DNA of 64,000 bases from Winogradskyella psychrotolerans (GTDB taxonomy: Bacteria > Bacteroidota > Bacteroidia > Flavobacteriales > Flavobacteriaceae). The position numbers and the translations under genes are program-made. The notes under the pieces were generated by a model. The model was given only the letters and a program-made list of their open reading frames with translations. It searched no databases and was not told the origin of the DNA. The stretch is from positions 111,061 through 175,060 of the forward strand of contig NZ_JAHKPS010000029.1 in NCBI RefSeq assembly GCF_018860565.1, read 5' to 3'. Shown one piece after another: positions 32,569 through 40,968 of this stretch; the stretch's first letter is position 1, and each line of letters starts with the position of its first letter.

Positions 32569-33198
32569 ATGATAAATATTTTGATTGTTGATAGTCATCC
32601 TATCATTAGAACTGGATTAGAACTATTTTTAAACAGTAAGCCAGATTTAAAAGTTATAGGTAGTTTAGGTAGTGGTATTGAAATCTTTGAATTTGTACGT
32701 CGCCATAAAGTTGATATTATTATATCTGAAGTCGACTTGCCAGAACTCAATGGTATTACAGCACTTAGGGCGATTAAAAAAGAAAACAAGTCTGTAAATG
32801 TTTTAATGTTTAGTCATCAGCCTGAAGAAATCTATGCTATAAGTACGCTTAAAGCAGGAGCATCAGGATACTTAAGTAAAACGGCTAATGTTCAAGATAT
32901 AGAAACTGCAATCCGAAAAATTAGCGCAGGAGAAACCTCTCTTAGTGAAAAAATGGACAAGCATTTGCGTTATGAGGATACCAGAAAAAGCAGAAGCCGT
33001 ATGTTTAAAAAACTTTCAACCAGAGAAGTTGAAGTCTTAAAACTGCTTTCTATTGGTCGTAAAAACAAAGAAATTGCACAAGAATTAGATATTAACGAAA
33101 AAACAGTTAGTACGTACAAAGCGCGACTTTTCAAAAAGCTTAACGTGACTAATATTGTAGATTTAATTCATCAAGCTAAGCATCACAACTTAACATAG
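32569..33198 (+). CDS. NarL/LuxR-type response regulator with altered receiver
   Basis: The 209-residue protein has a receiver domain (about 1-120) and a LuxR helix-turn-helix (about 145-205, LSTREVEVLKLLSIGRKNKE). The receiver keeps Ser82 and Lys105-type positions. The phosphoacceptor Asp is Glu54 (SEVDLPELNG), and the usual acidic pair near the start is Asp8-Ser9. It may act without phosphorylation. A -7-type box TATTTTTG lies at 32482-32489. No kinase gene is adjacent. Confidence 0.88.
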   Translation: MINILIVDSHPIIRTGLELFLNSKPDLKVIGSLGSGIEIFEFVRRHKVDIIISEVDLPELNGITALRAIKKENKSVNVLMFSHQPEEIYAISTLKAGASGYLSKTANVQDIETAIRKISAGETSLSEKMDKHLRYEDTRKSRSRMFKKLSTREVEVLKLLSIGRKNKEIAQELDINEKTVSTYKARLFKKLNVTNIVDLIHQAKHHNLT

Positions 33199-33214
33199 AA
33201 GTTTGTTTTTGCTG

Positions 33215-35179
33215 TTATCCTAATACTTTTCCTAATTTTCTAGATAATAGTCTTTTAAGGCTAACGTAGTCTTTTACATCTTCCATAATAGCACGTAGGT
33301 CTGCATTTTTGTTTAAGGTCTCATTTTTATATTCGGCCACTTTTTGGTCAATTAAATGACAACGTAAACTTAAAATGGTTTGGCTTACCAATTGAGGAAC
33401 AGCATCTGTCTTTTCTTTTGGAACAATTTGATTGCGTTCCCAATCGTGTAAATTATAGCGCTCATCTTCCATTAAAATACTGGTTACGGTACTTGCAGAT
33501 TCTTGGTCGAGCTGATTGATGAAATTTTTGGTAGAAAAATTTTCGTCTTGATTCAACTTATCAATAATAGCGTAGTAGAGGGCTTTAAATTGTGTATTAG
33601 AAAACTGCATTTCATCTTCCTGAAGATCTAAATATATTTTTTCAAATACACGTGCTTCATGTTTGGTAGGTTCTAATACCAACTCTTTAGAGGCTTCGTC
33701 TTCCTTTAAAATTAAATCTTCAAATTGTTCTGTACGATCTCCATAAAGCATTAATATTTCTATGATTTTTCGTTCTAATTCAAACTGAACATCTACTTTT
33801 TGTTTAGGTTGAGGTTCGTTTTTTACAACTTGAAATGCTTTTTGGTCTTGTTTATATGTTTTATTAGCCTCTTGATGCTCTTTTTTATTGATTTGCGCTA
33901 AGGTACTAAATAGCACATTCTCACTAATATCCATGATGCGTGCACATTCTTGAATATAGATTTCGCGTTTAATCTGATCTGGAATTTTAGCAATACTATT
34001 TACAATATCACGAATGGTTTCCGCTTTTTTTATCGGGTCATTATTAGCTTCTTTAACTAATAGTGATGCTTTAAACTGAATAAAATCTTTGGCATTCGCT
34101 TCAAGATAAGCTGTAAGTTCTTCTAAGGTGTTTGATTTTGAAAAACTATCTGGATCTTCACCATCAGGAAACGTACAAACTTTGACGTTAACTCCTTGTT
34201 CTAGAATTAAATCTATACCGCGAATAGATGCTCTAATTCCAGCGGCATCACCATCAAAAAGCACTGTAATGTTATTAGTAAGTCTGTTAATTAAACGAAC
34301 TTGATCTGCAGATAAAGCTGTTCCTGAAGAAGAGACTACATTCGTAATTCCGGTTTGGTGAAACTGAATCACATCTGTATAGCCTTCAACTAAATAGCAA
34401 TTGTCTTCTTTGGCAATACTTTGCTTAGCGTGAAACAAACCATATAACACTTTACTTTTATGGTAAATTTCGCTTTCAGGCGAGTTTAAATATTTAGCTG
34501 CTTTTTTATCGTTAACTAAAATTCGTCCACCAAAGCCAAGAATACGTCCACTCATACTATGAATAGGAAACATAACTCTGCCTTTAAATCTATCAAAGCG
34601 TTTTTCTCCTTTAACAATCGTTAAGCCTGTTTGTTCAAGGAAATTGATATTATAGCCTTTTCCTAAGGCATCGTCTGTAAAGGCTTGCCATTCGTCTAAA
34701 GAATAACCTAACTGAAACTTTTTAATGGTGTCTTCTGTAAAACCACGCTCTTTAAAGTAGCTTAAGCCAATAGCCTTGCCTTGGTTGGTGTTATGTAGTA
34801 CTTTTTGAAAATACGTGTTGGCGTATTCGCTAACCAAATACAAACTTTCTCTAGTATCAGCTTGTGCCTTTTCTGCATCTGTTTGTTCGGTTTCTTCTAT
34901 TTCAATATTATATTTTTTGGCGAGATATTTTATAGCTTCAGGATAGGTGAAATGCTCGTGTTCCATTAAAAAGGTCACCGCATTTCCGCCTTTTCCACTA
35001 GAGAAATCTTTCCAAATTTGCTTTACGGGCGAAACCATAAAGCTCGGAGAACGTTCTTCACTAAAAGGACTAAGGCCTTTAAAATTACTACCTGATTTTT
35101 TAAGTTGTACAAAATCACCAATAACCTCTTCTACGCGAGCGGTTTCAAATACTTGTGCTATAGAGTTTTGTGAAATCAT
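33215..35179 (-). CDS. dnaG: DNA primase
   Basis: The 654-residue primase opens with MISQNSIAQVFETARVEEVIGDFVQLKKSG. The Toprim core contains YLVEGYTDVIQFHQTGI and LFDGDAAGIRAS. The zinc-binding domain is degenerate: the conserved CPFH-type motif reads SPFSEERSPSF and the Cys pair is missing. A DnaB-interacting helical domain is expected at the C-terminus. It makes RNA primers at the replication fork. Confidence 0.92.
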   Translation of the reverse strand: MISQNSIAQVFETARVEEVIGDFVQLKKSGSNFKGLSPFSEERSPSFMVSPVKQIWKDFSSGKGGNAVTFLMEHEHFTYPEAIKYLAKKYNIEIEETEQTDAEKAQADTRESLYLVSEYANTYFQKVLHNTNQGKAIGLSYFKERGFTEDTIKKFQLGYSLDEWQAFTDDALGKGYNINFLEQTGLTIVKGEKRFDRFKGRVMFPIHSMSGRILGFGGRILVNDKKAAKYLNSPESEIYHKSKVLYGLFHAKQSIAKEDNCYLVEGYTDVIQFHQTGITNVVSSSGTALSADQVRLINRLTNNITVLFDGDAAGIRASIRGIDLILEQGVNVKVCTFPDGEDPDSFSKSNTLEELTAYLEANAKDFIQFKASLLVKEANNDPIKKAETIRDIVNSIAKIPDQIKREIYIQECARIMDISENVLFSTLAQINKKEHQEANKTYKQDQKAFQVVKNEPQPKQKVDVQFELERKIIEILMLYGDRTEQFEDLILKEDEASKELVLEPTKHEARVFEKIYLDLQEDEMQFSNTQFKALYYAIIDKLNQDENFSTKNFINQLDQESASTVTSILMEDERYNLHDWERNQIVPKEKTDAVPQLVSQTILSLRCHLIDQKVAEYKNETLNKNADLRAIMEDVKDYVSLKRLLSRKLGKVLG

Positions 35180-35235
35180 GTGTGCTGTGTTCCTGTAAAA
35201 GCAGGAGTTTTATTAATGTTTTATGCGCTTTGTGG

Positions 35236-35255
35236 ATTTCTGTCAATACAGAAAT
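35236..35255. repeat. Family A hairpin with compensatory stem changes
   Basis: ATTTCTGT-CAAT-ACAGAAAT, preceded by GTGG as in the copies at 16426, 19438 and 21817. Relative to ATTCCTGC/GCAGGAAT, both arms changed together at two positions, so pairing stays perfect. Confidence 0.65.
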
Positions 35256-35451
35256 ATTAAGTTTGTAAATTTAAGATAAAAACAATTTGTATTAAAAATT
35301 AATGTCTTAAAGTAATCGTATGATCTAAAATAAAATGCCAAATTTTGGTTTAACTGTTAGACTAAAAGCAGTTGGTTATAGGAATTGGATTTTATAAATC
35401 ATAGCTGGTTTATTTAAAGTGGCTAAGTATTGGTATGCCTAAAATTAAGCA

Positions 35452-35480
35452 CAAAAAAAACCTATCTAAAAGATAGGTCT
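35452..35480 (-). terminator. Terminator of the cold-shock gene
   Basis: An 8-bp stem ACCTATCT/AGATAGGT with an AAA loop is followed on the minus strand by a run of eight T. Confidence 0.8.
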
Positions 35481-35509
35481 TATGCTTAAAAAGATTGTAA
35501 GGTATATAA

Positions 35510-35701
35510 TTATATAACTTTTACATTTACTGCGTTTAATCCCTTTTTTCCTTCTGCTAAATCGAATTCTACATTATCGCCTTCTCTAATCTCATCGACT
35601 AAACCAGAAATATGTACAAAATGCTCTTTGTTGTTTCCTTCTTCTGTTATGAATCCAAAACCTTTAGAGTCATTAAAAAATTTTACTGTACCAGTACTCA
35701 T
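35510..35701 (-). CDS. Cold-shock domain protein
   Basis: The start is set at the ATG at 35701 (63 residues, MSTGTVKFFNDSKGFGF). The RNP motifs KGFGFI and HFVHISGL are intact. CSPs bind single-stranded RNA or DNA and melt RNA structure. The upstream frame adds only residues from the leader. Confidence 0.94.
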   Translation of the reverse strand: MSTGTVKFFNDSKGFGFITEEGNNKEHFVHISGLVDEIREGDNVEFDLAEGKKGLNAVNVKVI

Positions 35702-35725
35702 ATTAAAATATATTAAATTAAGATG

Positions 35726-35754
35726 CAAATATAGTTTAAATAGTTGGTAATCAA
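35726..35754 (-). promoter_or_regulatory. Promoter of the cold-shock gene
   Basis: The -7 box TATATTTG (minus strand, 35733-35726) has TTG (35754-35752) about 18 bp upstream, near the Bacteroidetes consensus. The ATG follows about 25 bp downstream. Confidence 0.6.
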
Positions 35755-35831
35755 TTATTTTGAGTCTTTTATTTTAAAAAAAAGATAAGTGTCTAAAGAT
35801 TAGTCTTTAGAGATTCTAAAAAGCATATAAA

Positions 35832-37739
35832 TTAGATGTTATATTCCGAAAGTGGTTTTGTAAATTTTTCTGGATTTTCAGCCAAATGATAACGCGGGTC
35901 ATCAATAGCTTCAACAATGACATCTTTAAATTTAGGACTGGCTTTATAAAGCAATATTTTACAATCCTCGCTCAGGTGTTTTAGTTTTATAGTTTTGCCT
36001 GCAGCTTGATATTTTTCAACCAATGTATAAATAGCTTCAATAGCCGAATGATCCGAAATTCGAGCCTCTACAAAGTCAATTTCTACTATATTAGGATCGT
36101 TTTTGATATCAAATTTTTCGTTAAATGAGGTAATACTTCCAAAGAATAATGGGCCCCAAATTTCATAAGTTTTTGTGCCGTCTTCTTTAAAACGTTTACG
36201 GGCTCTAATTCTTTTGGCATTTTCCCATGCAAACGATAAGGCCGAAATAATAACACCTACAAATACAGCAATGGCTAAATCAAAAATTACAGTTACCACA
36301 GAAACAATAATGAGTACTACAGCATCAGATACAGGAATTTTTTTCATGATTCGGAAACTAGACCAAGCAAAAGTTTCAATAACCATCATAAACATAACAC
36401 CTACTAAAGCTGCAATTGGTACTTGTTCTATATACTTATCTGCAAAAAGGATAAAAGTAAGTAGCGTTATTGCCATCATTACACCAGATAAACGTCCTCT
36501 ACCACCAGCATTAATGTTTATAACGGTTTGGCCAATCATACCACAACCACCAGTACCACCAAATATACCACTTAGCATGTTTCCTGCTCCTTGAGCAACA
36601 CATTCTCTGTTACCATTTCCTCTAGAATCGGTTAGTTCGTCTACAAGATTCATCGTCATGAGTGTTTCTATTAACCCAACAGAAGCTGCTAAAAAGGCAT
36701 AAGGAGCAATAAATTTTAAGGTGTCTAAGTTAAAGGGTAGGTGACTCCAAAGGTCAAAGAGGTTGAGTTTGCTAGATAATTCATCAAATCCATTGAGGCC
36801 AGCTCCGCCACCATCTCTAATAAAGTCTCCAACATTTATAGAATGCAGTCCACTAAAAATAGAAATTAAAGTAACGATAAGAATTGCTGTTAATGCCGCA
36901 GGTAATTTTTTTGTGAGTTTAAATTTAGGTAAGCCCCAAATGAGAAGCATAGTTAATAGTACAAGGCCTATCATAATGTATAGCTTTTGACCTTGTAACG
37001 TAGATTTAACAACGCCCTTATCTTTTATAGAATAGAAGCCGTTGTTTTTAATATTAAAGACCACTCGTTTTGTTTTAACATCAAAAACCTGATCGTTTGA
37101 TGCTATAAAAACAGTTTCACCTGTATTAATGTTGATTATATTTTCGCCTTCTATAGAAAATAATTCAGTGTCAGAAATTAAATCTCTTACCTTGTTATCA
37201 CTAACATTATAAACCAATTCTTTTGATACGGTTTTACGCATGTTTTGTCCAAAAACATCTTTTTTGTTTTCTTTAAACATTCCCAATTGTGCAATAAAAA
37301 TAACAATGGCTAAACCGTTAACAAATCCCATCATTACAGGGTGTGGAATTAGGCGTACAAACTTTCCAAGCTTAAAAACACCTGCTATAATTTGAATAAT
37401 TCCCATTAAGACGACGGCTGCTAATAGATAAAAATAGCCCATGTTTTCCACTGGAGTATCAAATAAAAGCCCTTTGGCATGTCCTTCTTGGATCATGTAA
37501 ACAAAAATAACAGCCACAGCACCTGCAGCTCCTGAGATTAAACCAGGTCTGCCTCCAAAAAGAGCCGAAATAATACCAATTATAAAAGCACCAAAAAGTG
37601 CTACAATAGGGCTTATCTGTGCCACAAAAGCAAAAGCGACGACCTCAGGAATCATAGCCAATGAAACGGTTATACCTGCAAGGATGTCATTTTTAGGGTT
37701 TTGCGTAATTTTTTTAATGATGTTGCTACCTAGCTTCAT
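35832..37739 (-). CDS. SulP family anion transporter with STAS domain and hydrophilic insert
   Basis: The 635-residue inner-membrane protein has the N-terminal SulP core (ILAGITVSLAMIPEVVAFAF, FININ..GGRGRLSG region with GIFGGTGGCGMIGQTV) and a C-terminal STAS domain (about 530-620, VEIDFVEARISDHSAIEA). It probably exchanges sulfate, bicarbonate or another anion. A hydrophilic stretch of about 90-100 residues (about 160-255) interrupts the membrane core; it is rich in short beta-like repeats (FSIEGENIININ, VFDVKTKRVVFNI). A promoter box TATCTTTG lies at 37769-37762. Confidence 0.9.
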   Translation of the reverse strand: MKLGSNIIKKITQNPKNDILAGITVSLAMIPEVVAFAFVAQISPIVALFGAFIIGIISALFGGRPGLISGAAGAVAVIFVYMIQEGHAKGLLFDTPVENMGYFYLLAAVVLMGIIQIIAGVFKLGKFVRLIPHPVMMGFVNGLAIVIFIAQLGMFKENKKDVFGQNMRKTVSKELVYNVSDNKVRDLISDTELFSIEGENIININTGETVFIASNDQVFDVKTKRVVFNIKNNGFYSIKDKGVVKSTLQGQKLYIMIGLVLLTMLLIWGLPKFKLTKKLPAALTAILIVTLISIFSGLHSINVGDFIRDGGGAGLNGFDELSSKLNLFDLWSHLPFNLDTLKFIAPYAFLAASVGLIETLMTMNLVDELTDSRGNGNRECVAQGAGNMLSGIFGGTGGCGMIGQTVININAGGRGRLSGVMMAITLLTFILFADKYIEQVPIAALVGVMFMMVIETFAWSSFRIMKKIPVSDAVVLIIVSVVTVIFDLAIAVFVGVIISALSFAWENAKRIRARKRFKEDGTKTYEIWGPLFFGSITSFNEKFDIKNDPNIVEIDFVEARISDHSAIEAIYTLVEKYQAAGKTIKLKHLSEDCKILLYKASPKFKDVIVEAIDDPRYHLAENPEKFTKPLSEYNI

Positions 37740-37785
37740 AGTTCCTTAAATTAAAAGGCGGCAAAGATAGACTTTTTGAATTTAA

Positions 37786-37820
37786 CAAAAAAAAGCATCG
37801 GAAACCGATGCTTTTTTTAA
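37786..37820 (-). terminator. Terminator of the DUF4136 gene
   Basis: A 14-bp stem AAAAAAAGCATCGG/CCGATGCTTTTTTT with an AAA loop. It lies just above the sulP promoter and should insulate it from the upstream DUF4136 lipoprotein gene. Confidence 0.85.
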
Positions 37821-37832
37821 TAGGTATGATGC

Positions 37833-38384
37833 TTATTTTTTTTCTGGTGGAAACTGCGCTAACATTTGAGAGACAAATTCATTAATGCGCGCTTCTTTCT
37901 TTTCTACGCTTCTAGTTTCAAGATTTCCTGTTCCAGAACCTTGCCAAATTAATTCTTTCTTATTTGCATCTATAAGGTCAATGTATAAAACACCTTCTGT
38001 TGTGGTAGATACTTGGTTGTTGTTCCAGCCAGATCTCCAGCCCCAACCGCCATAACCTCCCCAGCCCCAAGCACCATAGCCCCAAGCATTGTTGTAGATG
38101 TCTACACGTTGGTTAGATTTGGTAAATATGCTAACCAGCATATCTGGGGTTTCAGACTTGGTATAGCCTTTTGCCATTAATTCAGACTCAATAGCTCTAA
38201 GAATTCGCCTTTTATCAAGATCGTTAATTTCGGCTTTGTCAATTCCGGGTTTAAAAAATGCGAAAGTCTTGTAATTTTCAAAATTTGCTTCTCTGTCATA
38301 ATCTGTTGCCACTCTTACCGAGCTACAAGATGATAAGACTATTAGTAAAAGAAACATTGGAGTAAGTTTGAGTAGTTTTTTCAT
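37833..38384 (-). CDS. DUF4136 lipoprotein
   Basis: The 183-residue lipoprotein has a signal with lipobox LSSCSS (Cys near 20). DUF4136 features are VRVATDYDREANFENYKTFAFF, a Gly/Trp-rich stretch (WGYGAWGWGGYGGWGW, about 102-118), and TEGVLYIDLIDANKKELIWQGSGTG. It is likely an outer-membrane or periplasmic lipoprotein. The molecular role is unknown. Confidence 0.9.
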   Translation of the reverse strand: MKKLLKLTPMFLLLIVLSSCSSVRVATDYDREANFENYKTFAFFKPGIDKAEINDLDKRRILRAIESELMAKGYTKSETPDMLVSIFTKSNQRVDIYNNAWGYGAWGWGGYGGWGWRSGWNNNQVSTTTEGVLYIDLIDANKKELIWQGSGTGNLETRSVEKKEARINEFVSQMLAQFPPEKK

Positions 38385-38402
38385 AACAGCTTTGTTTTTT
38401 TA

Positions 38403-40403
38403 TTACACTTCATTTAATAAATCATCATCTACGAAATTTGGTAAGGTTACTTTTAAGTTTGGTTCCGTTTCCATGGCGCGTTGTATTGCAAATACAGCCC
38501 CTTCGTTTCTTGCCCAACTGCGTCTAGAGATACCATTATTAACGTCCCAAAACAGCATTTGTTTTAATCGTTTTGATGCTTCTATACTACCATCAAGAAC
38601 CATACCAAAACCACCGTTTATAACTTCGCCCCAGCCAACGCCTCCACCATTGTGAATGCTTACCCAAGTGGCTCCTCTAAAACTATCTCCAATAACATTC
38701 TGAATGGCCATATCTGCTGTAAAGCGTGAGCCATCGTAAATATTACTAGTTTCCCTGTATGGAGAATCTGTTCCCGAGACATCGTGATGGTCTCTTCCTA
38801 AAACAACAGTACCAATGTCTCCATTTTTTATGGCTTGGTTAAATGCTTCGGCTATTTTCATACGACCTTCGGCATCTGCATATAAAATTCGGGCTTGTGA
38901 GCCTACAACCAATTTGTTTTCTTGTGCTCCTTTTATCCATTGAATGTTATCAGCCATTTGTTGCTGAATTTCCTCAGGTGAATTCTTTTTGATGTCTTCT
39001 AAAACACGACAAGCAATAGCATCTGTTTTGGCTAAATCTTCTGCTTTTCCAGAAGCACATACCCATCTAAAAGGACCAAAACCATAGTCAAAACACATTG
39101 GGCCCATAATATCTTGAACGTAGCTTGGGTATTTAAAATCAATACCATTTTTAGCCATAACATTAGCTCCAGCACGAGAAGCTTCTAGTAAAAAGGCATT
39201 GCCATAATCAAAGAAATAGGTGCCTTTTGCGGTGTGTTTATTAATAGCATCTGCATGGCGACGTAAGGTGTCTTGAACTTTTTCTTTAAATAATTTGGGT
39301 TGGTTCGCCATCATTTCGTTAGCGTCTTCAAAAGAAACATCTACAGGATAGTAGCCACCAGCCCACGGATTGTGTAATGAGGTTTGATCACTTCCTAAGT
39401 CGATATGAATATTGGCTTCATCAAATTTTTCCCAAACATCTACCACGTTGCCTAAATACGCTATAGAAATGGTTTCTTTGTCTGCTTTGGCTTTATTAAC
39501 ACGATGAACAAGCGCATCTAAATCGGTAATTTTTTCGTCTATCCAACCTTGGTCTAATCGTACTTGTGTAATTTTTGGGTTCACTTCGGCACAAACCGTA
39601 ATGCAACCTGCAATATTACCAGCTTTGGGTTGTGCTCCAGACATGCCTCCAAGTCCTGAGGTTACAAAAAGGTTACCTTTAGGTTCTTTTTTTATTTTTC
39701 TAAAGCCATTAAGTACCGTAATTGTTGTGCCATGAACAATACCTTGTGGTCCAATATACATATAACTTCCCGCCGTCATTTGTCCGTATTGGGTCACTCC
39801 TAAGGCGTTAAATTTTTCCCAGTCGTCGGGTTTAGAATAATTAGGAATCATCATCCCGTTAGTCACTACAACTCTTGGCGCTTCTTTATGTGAAGGAAAT
39901 AATCCCATAGGATGACCAGAATACATCACTAGAGTTTGTTCGTCATTCATCTCAGCCAAATACTTCATGGTTAATCTGTATTGCGCCCAGTTTGAAAACA
40001 CTCCTCCATTACCACCATAGGTAATTAATTCGTGCGGATGCTGTGCTACAGCATAATCCAAATTGTTCTGAATCATAAGCATAATCGCTGCGGCCTGTGT
40101 TGATTTTGCAGGATATTCCGCTATTGGTCTGGCGTACATTTTGTAGTCTGGCCTTAAGCGATACATATAGATACGACCGTAAGTGTCTAATTCGTTTTTA
40201 AACTCTGGCAATAAAGTCTTGTGGTCCTTTTTGTCAAAATAGCGTAAGGCATTTTTTAAAGCCAATTTTTCTTCGGCTTTAGATAATATAGCTTTACGTT
40301 TTGGAGCATGATTAATAGCGGCATCAAAAGGTTTGGGTGCTGGTAAAGGGTTAGGAATGCCTTCTAGTATTTGGTCTTTAAATGATAATGTGGTTGTATG
40401 CAT
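38403..40403 (-). CDS. hutU: Urocanate hydratase
   Basis: The 666-residue urocanase uses tightly bound NAD+ to convert urocanate to imidazolonepropionate in histidine degradation. Identifying parts are YGGNGGVFSNWAQYRLTM, GPQGIVHGTTITVLNGFRK, TSGLGGMSGAQPKAGNIAG and VLGRDHHDVSGTDSPYRET. It is longer than the roughly 555-residue enzyme of proteobacteria, which is typical for Bacteroidetes. No other hut gene is in the window. Its ATG overlaps the stop of the DUF5522 gene (TAATG). Confidence 0.95.
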   Translation of the reverse strand: MHTTTLSFKDQILEGIPNPLPAPKPFDAAINHAPKRKAILSKAEEKLALKNALRYFDKKDHKTLLPEFKNELDTYGRIYMYRLRPDYKMYARPIAEYPAKSTQAAAIMLMIQNNLDYAVAQHPHELITYGGNGGVFSNWAQYRLTMKYLAEMNDEQTLVMYSGHPMGLFPSHKEAPRVVVTNGMMIPNYSKPDDWEKFNALGVTQYGQMTAGSYMYIGPQGIVHGTTITVLNGFRKIKKEPKGNLFVTSGLGGMSGAQPKAGNIAGCITVCAEVNPKITQVRLDQGWIDEKITDLDALVHRVNKAKADKETISIAYLGNVVDVWEKFDEANIHIDLGSDQTSLHNPWAGGYYPVDVSFEDANEMMANQPKLFKEKVQDTLRRHADAINKHTAKGTYFFDYGNAFLLEASRAGANVMAKNGIDFKYPSYVQDIMGPMCFDYGFGPFRWVCASGKAEDLAKTDAIACRVLEDIKKNSPEEIQQQMADNIQWIKGAQENKLVVGSQARILYADAEGRMKIAEAFNQAIKNGDIGTVVLGRDHHDVSGTDSPYRETSNIYDGSRFTADMAIQNVIGDSFRGATWVSIHNGGGVGWGEVINGGFGMVLDGSIEASKRLKQMLFWDVNNGISRRSWARNEGAVFAIQRAMETEPNLKVTLPNFVDDDLLNEV

Positions 40404-40588
40404 TACTTTTTTTTTAACGTATTTTTTTCTTTTTTAAGCGGTGACGATGTGTTAAATCCATACGGACAATGTCTGCAACCGCTTTCACAACAATAACCGC
40501 GTTTTAAATGGTATTGCTCGGTAAAACAACGGTAGCCCTCTGGTGTAAGGTAGTAGTCTCCGTCTTCAATGGGAACGTATTTTTTCAT
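40403..40588 (-). CDS. DUF5522 small cysteine-rich protein
   Basis: The 61-residue protein has a probable metal-binding motif YCCESGCRHCPYGF and the N-terminal DGDYYLTPEGYRCFTEQYHL. It is translationally coupled to hutU by the shared TAATG. The -7-type box TATCTTTG (40603-40596) lies directly above the start, so the transcript has a very short leader. Function is unknown. Confidence 0.85.
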   Translation of the reverse strand: MKKYVPIEDGDYYLTPEGYRCFTEQYHLKRGYCCESGCRHCPYGFNTSSPLKKEKNTLKKK

Positions 40589-40638
40589 ATCTTAACAAAG
40601 ATAATGTAATTTGGATTGATTTTTGAAACGAATAAACT

Positions 40639-40968
40639 ATGATATTAATTTCAAAATATATGGTGCCTAAAGGCTATCTTGGAATGACCATATTTCCTTT
40701 TATGATTTTAAAGACAAAAACTTTAAAAGGCGATGCTGTACTCATTAATCATGAAAAAATTCACCTTAAACAACAGTTAGAATTACTTATTCTTCCGTTT
40801 TTTATAATGTATATTGTTGAATTTTTATGGCGATTAATTCAGTATAAAAACTGGGATGTGGCTTATAGAAATATCTCTTTTGAACGTGAAGCTTATGCCA
40901 AAGAAAAAGACCTTGAATATTTAAAAACAAGGCCTTCTTATAATGTTATAAAGTATTTTAAAAAATAA
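40639..40968 (+). CDS. Small membrane protein with HExxH motif
   Basis: The 109-residue protein has NHEKIHLKQQ (His38, Glu39, His42), a transmembrane helix (about 47-66, LELLILPFFIMYIVEFLWRL), and a downstream acidic FEREAYAKEKD where a third zinc ligand would be expected. It could be a minimal membrane metallopeptidase or a remnant of an M56-like one. Its C-terminal codons overlap the convergent T9SS gene by 11 bp. Confidence 0.7.
   Translation: MILISKYMVPKGYLGMTIFPFMILKTKTLKGDAVLINHEKIHLKQQLELLILPFFIMYIVEFLWRLIQYKNWDVAYRNISFEREAYAKEKDLEYLKTRPSYNVIKYFKK

Larger units (their letters stand above)
35180..35509. other. Intergenic region with two hairpins
   Basis: 330 bp between dnaG and the cold-shock gene with no ORF. 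Close to dnaG is a weak hairpin TTCCTGT-AAAA-GCAGGAG (35190-35206). A family A-like hairpin ATTTCTGT-CAAT-ACAGAAAT lies at 35236-35255 in the family context GTGG. The cold-shock terminator lies at 35452-35480. Confidence 0.6.
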
